This document shows, in pieces, positions 1-5,167 of a stretch of DNA of 5,167 nt. This DNA is from Patescibacteria group bacterium (GTDB lineage: Bacteria; Patescibacteriota; Gracilibacteria; UBA1369; LOWO2-01-FULL-3). Every line of letters begins with the position of its first letter. The stretch's first letter is position 1. The notes under the pieces were generated by a model. It did not search any database, was not told the origin of the DNA, and saw only the letters and a program-made list of their open reading frames with translations. The position numbers and the translations under genes are program-made. Location of the stretch: NCBI GenBank assembly GCA_018818755.1, contig JAHIRL010000082.1, positions 1-5,167 on the forward strand. Direction: 5' to 3'.

Positions 1-45
1 CTCAAGAAATTCTTTTTCCAATTTTTCTAAACTTTCTAAAAACAT
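1..45 (-). CDS. Partial CDS (first 15 codons), possible peptide chain release factor 1 (prfA)
   Basis: An ATG at 45-43 opens a frame that runs off the left edge, giving MFLESLEKLEKEFLE. An in-frame TAA at 57-55 lies just upstream, so ATG45 is the first ATG of the frame. The peptide is amphipathic, charged and helical, like the N-terminal coiled coil of RF1 (family starts resemble MF..L..IE..Y.EL). It begins 5 nt after the prmC stop, and PrmC methylates the GGQ motif of release factors, so RF1 is the natural guess from context. Fifteen residues cannot prove it; RF2 or any protein with a helical N-terminus remains possible. There is no usable Shine-Dalgarno sequence: AAGGGAA at 70-64 is too far away (about 18 nt), and only UUUUU precedes the AUG. 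Confidence 0.45.
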   Translation of the reverse strand, partial: MFLESLEKLEKEFLE

Positions 46-50
46 AAAAA

Positions 51-881
51 TTAGTTAGCATAATTCCCTTGTACAATAAAAACCCGATCAATACCAGCTA
101 AATCCTTTTTAATCACAAAATCTCCGGGGAAAAAACGATCCAACAACTCCTGAATCTCCTCGCCCTGCCCATAACAAAACTCACCAATCAACACCCCAAA
201 ACCAAGCTCGTTCACCTGCTCAAACAACCTCTCATAAAGATCAAGCCCATTTCCCCCTCCAAAAAGCGCAGATTTAGGCTCATACTTCTCAACCCCTTCC
301 GCCACATGCCGATTCGTTTCCTCCCCAATATAAGGCAGGTTCGCCACAATCACATCATAAACCTCATCAATTCCCTCCATCAAATCCCCTTCAAAAAGAT
401 TTACAATCTCAGAAACTCCCTGATTCAAAGCATTTACCCTCGCCACCTCCAACGCATCCGCACTAATATCCACAGCATCCACAAAATCAATCTCCCCACT
501 CTCAACAAACTCTCGCGCTACACTCACAGCAATACAGCCGCTCCCCGTCCCCACATCCAGTACCTTTGCCGGCCGACCCAATTCCCGCACAGCCAAAATA
601 ACTTCCTCCACCAACATCTCAGTTTCCGGCCTAGGTACAAGCACTCGATCATCAACATAAAAATCCAAACCATAAAACTCCTTCGCCCCCACAATATAAG
701 CCACCGGCTCCCCATTCCTCGCCCTCTCCATGTAAGAAAAGAACAGGTCTTCCAACCGCAAATCAACTTCTTCCTCCTCATGAGCTAACAAATACTCCCG
801 TCCTACCCCAATAACAAAGGCCAAAAGAACCTCAGCATCCAATCCCCCTCCGGATTTTTGCAATAATTCTCCAATTTGCAT
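51..881 (-). CDS. prmC: PrmC/HemK, release factor glutamine N5-methyltransferase
   Basis: The 276-residue cytosolic protein is a full-length member of the PrmC family (usually about 270-290 aa). It uses S-adenosylmethionine to methylate the glutamine of the GGQ motif in RF1 and RF2, which raises peptide release. Visible in order: an N-terminal helical domain (1-75) with the family signature GEPVAYIVGAKEFYGLDFYV (58-77) leading to VPRPETEMLVE (82-92); the SAM-binding loop VLDVGTGSGCIA (107-118); acidic D138 after the next strand; the active-site motif NLPY (181-184), where the usual form is NPPY; and EPKSALFGGGNGLDLYERL (201-219). I chose ATG881 because MQIGELLQ matches the family N-terminus. 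A TTG at 917 keeps the frame open, but the added MWRWSGGWRLFF is only the translation of a terminator hairpin. No Shine-Dalgarno sequence precedes ATG881, which sits directly after eight U. It is followed after 5 nt by a possible prfA. Confidence 0.95.
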   Translation of the reverse strand: MQIGELLQKSGGGLDAEVLLAFVIGVGREYLLAHEEEEVDLRLEDLFFSYMERARNGEPVAYIVGAKEFYGLDFYVDDRVLVPRPETEMLVEEVILAVRELGRPAKVLDVGTGSGCIAVSVAREFVESGEIDFVDAVDISADALEVARVNALNQGVSEIVNLFEGDLMEGIDEVYDVIVANLPYIGEETNRHVAEGVEKYEPKSALFGGGNGLDLYERLFEQVNELGFGVLIGEFCYGQGEEIQELLDRFFPGDFVIKKDLAGIDRVFIVQGNYAN

Positions 882-913
882 AAAAAAAAGGCGCCAGCCC
901 CCCGACCAGCGCC
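882..913 (-). terminator. Strong intrinsic terminator after rpsU, touching the prmC start codon
   Basis: Read on the minus strand, a 10-bp stem (913-904 with 899-890) closes a GGGG loop (903-900) and is followed by eight T (889-882). The arms are GGCGCTGGTC and GGCTGGCGCC; all ten positions pair, three as G-U. On the plus strand the hairpin is not followed by T, so it works in the rpsU direction. It begins 9 nt after the rpsU stop, and the last T is the base before the prmC ATG. Termination would isolate rpsU, while prmC would need read-through or its own promoter. The structure could also limit ribosome access to prmC. Confidence 0.85.
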
Positions 914-922
914 ACAATTTAC

Positions 923-1132
923 TTAGTTATAAAACGCATTTTTCTTATTGATCGCTCGATATCCTTCTCGTAACACAGCCGCATCCCGAACTTTCCGTTT
1001 GGAAAGCTTCGCAGCATGAAACTTCTCAGCCTTAAGCTTAAGGATTTTTCGACTACCTTGAACCTTCTTATTAAAGCGGGTAATAGATCGCTCGCTTGAT
1101 TCTTTATCATTTTTCCAAATTGTAACTCTCAT
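923..1132 (-). CDS. rpsU: 30S ribosomal protein bS21
   Basis: The 69-residue, very basic protein matches bS21, a small protein on the 30S platform near the 3' end of 16S rRNA (the anti-Shine-Dalgarno region) that helps in initiation. The family pattern is visible: a short N-terminal strand (RVTIWKNDKES, 2-12), then ITRFNKKVQGSRKILKLKAEKFH (17-39) corresponding to the RF.rkv..sgil...r...f core, then a Lys/Arg-rich C-terminal helix from LSKRKVRDAAVLREGY (43-58) to NKKNAFYN. The length is normal (about 58-71 aa in the family). ATG1132 is preferred over TTG1153, because the seven extra codons of the longer frame are the Shine-Dalgarno sequence itself. It has its own promoter and a terminator, so it is probably monocistronic. 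Confidence 0.92.
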   Translation of the reverse strand: MRVTIWKNDKESSERSITRFNKKVQGSRKILKLKAEKFHAAKLSKRKVRDAAVLREGYRAINKKNAFYN

Positions 1133-1140
1133 AGTAATTC

Positions 1141-1149
1141 CACCTCCTT
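1141..1149 (-). promoter_or_regulatory. Extended Shine-Dalgarno sequence of rpsU
   Basis: AAGGAGGTG lies 8 nt upstream of ATG1132, nine bases complementary to the standard anti-Shine-Dalgarno end of 16S rRNA. It decides the start in favour of ATG1132 over the TTG at 1153. It is the only convincing Shine-Dalgarno sequence before any start in the window. Confidence 0.9.
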
Positions 1150-1161
1150 CCAAGATAGATT

Positions 1162-1190
1162 AAAAAATAACGCCCCCACATTATAGGGGG
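1162..1190 (-). terminator. Weak possible terminator of gyrB, overlapping the rpsU promoter
   Basis: On the minus strand CCCCC (1190-1186) and GGGGG (1177-1173) can form a 5-bp all-GC stem with an 8-nt loop, followed two bases later by TTATTTTTT (1170-1162). The stem is short and the T-tract is interrupted and displaced, so termination would be partial at best. The loop is TATAATGT, the -10 element of the rpsU promoter, so the inverted repeat may be a by-product of the promoter region. Confidence 0.35.
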
Positions 1191-1207
1191 AAATGAGGGA
1201 AAGGCAA
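1180..1207 (-). promoter_or_regulatory. Likely sigma-70-type promoter for rpsU
   Basis: A perfect -10 hexamer TATAAT (1185-1180) is separated by 16 nt from a -35-like TTGCCT (1207-1202; four of six match TTGACA). The start of transcription would fall at about 1173, in a run of G, giving a leader of roughly 41 nt that carries the rpsU Shine-Dalgarno sequence. It lies in the 90-nt gap between gyrB and rpsU, in the right direction. Based on sequence match only. Confidence 0.65.
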
Positions 1208-1222
1208 CAGAAAATAAAATAT

Positions 1223-3250
1223 CTAGATATCCAACGCCTCCACCTTCTTCGCCTCAGCCTGAATAAATTTCTTTCGCGGTAGCACCTCAGATCCCATCAA
1301 GGTATCAAAAACCTCATCGGCACGCTCGGCATCCTCAATAGTTACCTTCAACATTGTATGTTTATCCGGATCCATAGTTGTTTCCCAAAGTTGATCAGGA
1401 TTCATTTCTCCCAAACCTTTATATCGTTGAATCGAAAATCTTTTGGCAGGCTTTTTAACCACATCTTTTTCTTCTTTTTCGATTTCTTCCTCATCACTAT
1501 CATCTTCGGTACTTCCTTCCTCTCCCACAACCTCAGCCTCAGCAGGATCTTCCACTCCCAATTCCTTCAAATACTCATCTTTCTCCTCATCTGTATAAAC
1601 ATATTTAACCTTTTTTCCTTGAGCAATTTTATACAAAGGCGGTTGAGCAATATAGATATGTCCAGCTTCGATAAGTTCCTTAAAATACCTATAAAACAAA
1701 GTCAAAAGCAAAGTTCTAATATGTGCACCATCCACATCCGCATCGGTCATTATTACAATTTTATGATAACGCAATTTTTCAATGTCGAAAGTTTCACCAA
1801 CACCCACACCCATAGCAATTACCAAATTTTTCACCTCATTATTGCCCAAAATTCTATCAAGCCTTGCCTGCTCCACATTCAAAATCTTACCTCTCAAAGG
1901 CAAAATAGCCTGAGTATCTCGATTTCGACCCTGCTTGGCACTACCTCCCGCAGAATCTCCCTCCACTATGTATATTTCTGATACAGAAGGATCCTTGCTG
2001 GAACAATCCGCCAGTTTACCCGGCAATGTCATCCCCTCAAGAGCACCTTTTCGAATAACAGTATCTCTCGCGGCCCGTGCGGCCATCCTGGCTTTAGCGG
2101 CCAAATGACATTTTCCAAAAATAGCCCTACCACTGGCAGGATTCTCACCCATAAATTCAGTCAAAGCCTCAGCAAAAACGGCATCCACAGCCGTTCTCAT
2201 CTCTGCATTTCCCAGCTTACTCTTTGTCTGCCCCTCAAACTGAGGATCAGCCAACTTTACAGAAATAATGGCCGTAAGCCCTTCTCGCACATCCTCAGCA
2301 CTAAGATTATCATCCTTCTCCTTCAAAAATTCATTCTTCCGAGCATAAGCATTTATAGTCCTTGTTAAAGCTGTCTTAAAACCGGTTAGATGCATTCCCC
2401 CTTCAACCGTATGGATATTATTTGCAAAAGTATAAATAGTCTCCTGAAAAGAATTATTGTATTGCAAAGCCACTTCCACCACTCCTGCATCCACTTCTTT
2501 TTCAACATAAACAATATCACCAATATTCTCCTTCCCCTGATTCAAATGTTGAACATAAGACTTAACCCCTCCCTCAAAATAAAACTGATATTTTTGTCCC
2601 TTCTCTCTTTCATCCTCAATAGAAATCCGCACACCTTTTGTAAGATAAGCCTGTTGCCTCATCCTTCCGACAATAGTCTTAAAATCAAAAATCACAGAAT
2701 CAAAAATCTCCACATCAGGATAAAAAGTTATTTTAGTACCTTGTTTTTTAGTATCACCCAAAATCTCCAATTCGCCCCCTGCATCTCCTCGGTGATATTC
2801 TTGCTGATAAATCTTCCCATCTCGATACACCTGCGCAATAACCCTGGAAGAAAGAGCATTCACCACACTCACACCAACACCGTGCAAACCTCCGGAAACC
2901 TTATATCCACCTCCACCAAATTTACCTCCAGCATGTAACACAGTCATCACAGTCTCCAAAGCAGATTTTCCGGTTTTAGAGTGTCTATCTACCGGAATAC
3001 CACGACCATTATCATCAACACTAAGTGAACCATCCTTATGAATAACCACAATAATATCTGTACAATACCCAGCCAAAGCTTCATCGATAGCGTTGTCCAC
3101 GATCTCCCAAACCAAATGATGCAATCCACCCACATCAGTGGTACCAATATACATCCCCGGCCGCTTCCGCACAGCGGAAAGCCCCTCAAGGACTTGGATT
3201 TGATCTGCACTATAATCGGAATTATTCACTGGTTTCTGTGCTTCTGCCAT
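1223..3250 (-). CDS. gyrB: DNA gyrase subunit B
   Basis: The 675-residue cytosolic protein is the ATPase and Toprim subunit of gyrase, which introduces negative supercoils with GyrA. GyrA is not in this window. Visible in order: the GHKL ATPase domain with EIVDNAIDEA (49-58, catalytic E49 and Mg-binding N53), SVDDNGRGIP (77-86), GGLHGVGVSVVNALS (120-134) and the QTKSKLGN loop (341-348, the lysine contacting the ATP phosphate); the Toprim domain with EGDSAGGSAKQGR (430-442, E430), PLRGKILNVE (451-460) and TDADVDGAHIRTL (502-514, D503 and D505 for Mg); and IQRYKGLGEMN (607-617) with QLWETTMDP (620-628). The short form lacks the extra C-terminal domain of E. coli GyrB. Residues about 566-600 form an unusual acidic insert before the RYKGLGEM block. 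GyrB is favoured over ParE by overall pattern and the ALDI end. ATG3250 gives the expected N-terminus; T7 followed by AT precedes it and no Shine-Dalgarno sequence is present. The stop is TAG. Confidence 0.97.
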   Translation of the reverse strand: MAEAQKPVNNSDYSADQIQVLEGLSAVRKRPGMYIGTTDVGGLHHLVWEIVDNAIDEALAGYCTDIIVVIHKDGSLSVDDNGRGIPVDRHSKTGKSALETVMTVLHAGGKFGGGGYKVSGGLHGVGVSVVNALSSRVIAQVYRDGKIYQQEYHRGDAGGELEILGDTKKQGTKITFYPDVEIFDSVIFDFKTIVGRMRQQAYLTKGVRISIEDEREKGQKYQFYFEGGVKSYVQHLNQGKENIGDIVYVEKEVDAGVVEVALQYNNSFQETIYTFANNIHTVEGGMHLTGFKTALTRTINAYARKNEFLKEKDDNLSAEDVREGLTAIISVKLADPQFEGQTKSKLGNAEMRTAVDAVFAEALTEFMGENPASGRAIFGKCHLAAKARMAARAARDTVIRKGALEGMTLPGKLADCSSKDPSVSEIYIVEGDSAGGSAKQGRNRDTQAILPLRGKILNVEQARLDRILGNNEVKNLVIAMGVGVGETFDIEKLRYHKIVIMTDADVDGAHIRTLLLTLFYRYFKELIEAGHIYIAQPPLYKIAQGKKVKYVYTDEEKDEYLKELGVEDPAEAEVVGEEGSTEDDSDEEEIEKEEKDVVKKPAKRFSIQRYKGLGEMNPDQLWETTMDPDKHTMLKVTIEDAERADEVFDTLMGSEVLPRKKFIQAEAKKVEALDI

Positions 3251-3317
3251 ATAAAAAAAGAATATTAAAAACTAAAATGCAGAAAGAATTTATCACAAGT
3301 GCATAAAAAAGTAAAAG
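3251..3317 (-). other. A/T-rich gap upstream of gyrB with no clear signal
   Basis: The 67 nt between the stop of the upstream gene and gyrB are mostly A and T. I see no Shine-Dalgarno sequence and no strong terminator. A 5-bp inverted repeat (ATGCA at 3304-3300, TGCAT at 3281-3277) with an 18-nt spacer is followed by T-rich sequence, but it is too short to call. AT-rich -10-like hexamers occur, but none has a good -35 at proper spacing. gyrB may be co-transcribed with the upstream gene or use a weak promoter here. Confidence 0.3.
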
Positions 3318-5167
3318 CTATCTGGAAACCGCCCTACTTCTTGGTTGCTTATCGTCATATTGATCCAGATTCTCGATTCCTTCCCGAATCATTTCTTTTA
3401 TCTGCACCAAAGAATAACGATCCTCAAGTACAATTGGCTTATCCTTGTACACAAAATACAAATTCTCAGAAAGCTCCTTCGTAGCATTATAGTCAAAAGT
3501 CACCAAAATATCATCATATCCTTCCAAATAAACATTGGAAATCGCATACAAAGATTTTCCAGTATCAATCAATCCAACATTGCTTTCATCAAGTACAAAA
3601 CCGGCCTTCTCAATCACTCCGGCAATATAAATTCTTGCAACCCTCTGAGCATGAGTTTCAATTTGGGTAAGATCATCCTCATCATCAGATACCTCCACAT
3701 CCGTCAACTCACTAAACCTTTGCTCCACCACTCTAATTAAATTTTCCAACTTAACAGGATCCTCCGAAATCAATTCACCATAAACAAAAACATTAACCAA
3801 AGCTTCAAAATCTCGATCGTAATCAGCCTCAAAAGAATATCCCAAAATATTTCCTTTCACCTCAACATATCTCTGATCAGCCGATAAAATACTCCCAAGA
3901 ATCAAAGATTTTATGTTTTCATTTTGATCAAAAACAGCCCGGACCTCAGCCTCGATATCATCCACAGAAAGCTCACTCTCAAGCACCTCTCCAATCACTT
4001 CCTGTTGGACATCAATAAAACTCCACAACTTCTGCCTCTCCTCCAAATAAACCTCATACCTTTCCTTATGCGTAGCCCCGTAAACTCGAGTACTATTGTA
4101 TTCCGGTGATTTTAGATATCCCCAAAAATCACCAATATCCTTTAACTGTTCATCAAAAAACTCAAACAGAGCTTTTGTCGAAGTTTCCTGCGGCATAAGC
4201 TCATTTATTTCCTTAACCAAACGACTCAAAGCCGCCGCGGCATCACTAACCTTGATCTCGTCATCAAAGAAAAATTTCATCAACCTTTTAATATATATAA
4301 TCTTATAATTGACATAATCCTGCGACAAATCCTTCCGCAAAAACTCATCATAATTACCAAGAAGTTCGCGCTCAAGATCATACTTCTTAAGCAAATACTC
4401 TTCTTTATACATAACAGGACTCTTAATAAACAAATTCCTAAGCAATTGGTTTTGGTAAGCCAAGAATAATTCCAACTCAACAGGAGCTAAATCATTATTC
4501 GCCAGATATTTATCCAAATATTTAAAATATTTTTGTAAGGATTTCTCCGCAAAAACATTATTAATGCTGATAGCCTCATAAACATCCAACCAAAGTTCAT
4601 TCAAAACTGACCTTTCATACCCTGCAAGATAAGCCTGCTCAAGCACATTCATAGAAACCAGATATTTAGGATCATCCACCGAATAAAGCAAAAACTCCTC
4701 ATCAAACATATCTTCCCTAAATCCACCATTCAAAGAATTAAAGCTTTGCAAAGCCTCTACACTTTTATCTACCTGATTAGTATCGGCATAATAAACGGCA
4801 TCCTGCAAATATGCCTGTTTTCTATCCGCATGCCACTGCTCCTTCTTAGATTCAAACAAAGTAAAGTTTTCCTGAAACCACATGTAAATCCCGCTAAACA
4901 TGGAGTCACTTACAGTTTTACCTCTAGACAAAATATTAGAAGAAGTTTTTCTCTCGAGTTCATCAAAATAAACTCGATCTCTTGCGATATTCTCAGCAAC
5001 AAATTCCTCTTTCAAATCCGAATCCGTAATCTGGGAAAGCTTAAATTCCTTAATAAGTTTGGAGTAAAAAAGATCGCTAAATCTCTCATCTACGCGATCA
5101 ATTAAAACGGAGACCTTAGAACCTCGCGGAACCAGCAAAGAATTCATATAAACAGAATCGTAAAGAC
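3318..5167 (-). CDS. Large unrecognised protein, 5' end beyond the window
   Basis: I do not recognise this gene. The frame is open to the right edge: codons above ATG5147 read L-Y-D-S-V-Y without a stop, and no Shine-Dalgarno sequence precedes ATG5147, so that ATG is probably internal and at least 615 residues are present. Numbering from M5147: the start (V-Y-M-N-S-L-L-V-P-R-G-S-K-V-S-V-L-I-D) looks like the last strands of a beta domain. About 25-320 is mainly predicted helix, rich in Asp, Glu, Lys, Tyr and Phe. About 420-595 looks like mixed alpha/beta with strands such as RYVEVKGNILGYSFE (426-440) and DILVTFDYN (546-554). The tail QPRSRAVSR is basic. No catalytic motif, cysteine pair, nucleotide-binding loop or membrane segment is visible; a signal peptide or anchor could lie in the missing part. 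The stop is TAG, 67 nt before gyrB. A FecR-like or surface protein is possible but is only a guess. Confidence 0.8.
   Translation of the reverse strand, partial: LYDSVYMNSLLVPRGSKVSVLIDRVDERFSDLFYSKLIKEFKLSQITDSDLKEEFVAENIARDRVYFDELERKTSSNILSRGKTVSDSMFSGIYMWFQENFTLFESKKEQWHADRKQAYLQDAVYYADTNQVDKSVEALQSFNSLNGGFREDMFDEEFLLYSVDDPKYLVSMNVLEQAYLAGYERSVLNELWLDVYEAISINNVFAEKSLQKYFKYLDKYLANNDLAPVELELFLAYQNQLLRNLFIKSPVMYKEEYLLKKYDLERELLGNYDEFLRKDLSQDYVNYKIIYIKRLMKFFFDDEIKVSDAAAALSRLVKEINELMPQETSTKALFEFFDEQLKDIGDFWGYLKSPEYNSTRVYGATHKERYEVYLEERQKLWSFIDVQQEVIGEVLESELSVDDIEAEVRAVFDQNENIKSLILGSILSADQRYVEVKGNILGYSFEADYDRDFEALVNVFVYGELISEDPVKLENLIRVVEQRFSELTDVEVSDDEDDLTQIETHAQRVARIYIAGVIEKAGFVLDESNVGLIDTGKSLYAISNVYLEGYDDILVTFDYNATKELSENLYFVYKDKPIVLEDRYSLVQIKEMIREGIENLDQYDDKQPRSRAVSR

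Noticed and set aside
4..61. Short frame from ATG61 with AAGGGAA just upstream
   Set aside because: It is closed by a TGA after 19 codons, overlaps the prmC end and the better-supported ATG45 frame, and resembles no known protein.
882..917. Extension of prmC to the TTG at 917
   Set aside because: The 12 extra residues (MWRWSGGWRLFF) are the translation of the terminator hairpin and T-tract, and MQIGELLQ at ATG881 fits the family N-terminus.
1030..1043. Perfect 14-bp palindrome CCTTAAGCTTAAGG inside rpsU
   Set aside because: It is explained by the codons CTT AAG CTT AAG for the bS21 segment L-K-L-K. It is unlikely to be an operator in the middle of a conserved coding sequence.
1133..1153. 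Extension of rpsU to the TTG at 1153
   Set aside because: The extra residues MEGGGIT are the Shine-Dalgarno sequence read as codons; bS21 starts at ATG1132.
3277..3304. Inverted repeat ATGCA/TGCAT before gyrB as a terminator
   Set aside because: The stem is only 5 bp with an 18-nt loop and little G+C, below what supports an intrinsic terminator.
306..4308. Plus-strand open frames opposite prmC, gyrB and the unknown gene
   Set aside because: They are rich in Ile, His, Asn, Ser and Leu as expected of antisense shadows, and lie over firmly identified genes in the opposite direction.
51..5167. Use of UGA as glycine (Gracilibacteria-type code)
   Set aside because: All genes read through in the standard code with many GGN glycines and no in-frame TGA. 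The absence of TGA among four stops is too small a sample to mean anything.

Overview
The window holds five protein-coding genes, all on the minus strand, packed with little spacing. There are no mobile elements, CRISPR arrays, tRNA or rRNA genes. In the direction of transcription (high to low coordinates) they are: a large unrecognised protein running off the right edge (3318 to 5167, 5' end missing); gyrB (1223-3250); rpsU for ribosomal protein bS21 (923-1132); prmC, the release-factor glutamine methyltransferase (51-881); and the first 15 codons of a gene that may be prfA, release factor 1 (1-45).

The organism is a bacterium of moderate to low G+C. GyrB has the short architecture seen in Gram-positives and many candidate-phylum bacteria, ending in a ...ALDI tail like that of Bacillus, but with an extra acidic stretch of about 35 residues. 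Together with an unrecognised large protein, this fits a Candidate Phyla Radiation lineage (Peregrinibacteria-like is my guess), but nothing here proves it. No in-frame TGA occurs in any gene and the four visible stop codons are TAA or TAG. This argues against the UGA=Gly code of Gracilibacteria/Absconditabacteria.

rpsU looks like its own transcription unit. It has a TATAAT promoter in the gyrB-rpsU gap, a very strong Shine-Dalgarno sequence, and a strong intrinsic terminator after the stop. The U-tract of that terminator directly touches the prmC start codon. prmC and the following gene therefore depend on read-through or a separate promoter. The genes share a theme of replication topology (GyrB) and translation (bS21, PrmC, possible RF1, the substrate of PrmC).

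The most interesting signal is in translation initiation. Of the four start regions that can be seen, only rpsU has a Shine-Dalgarno sequence; the other three have a run of 5-8 U directly or almost directly before AUG. bS21 sits next to the anti-Shine-Dalgarno end of 16S rRNA, so this resembles the bS21 feedback circuit known from Flavobacteriia. I do not see an obviously new defence or mobile system.
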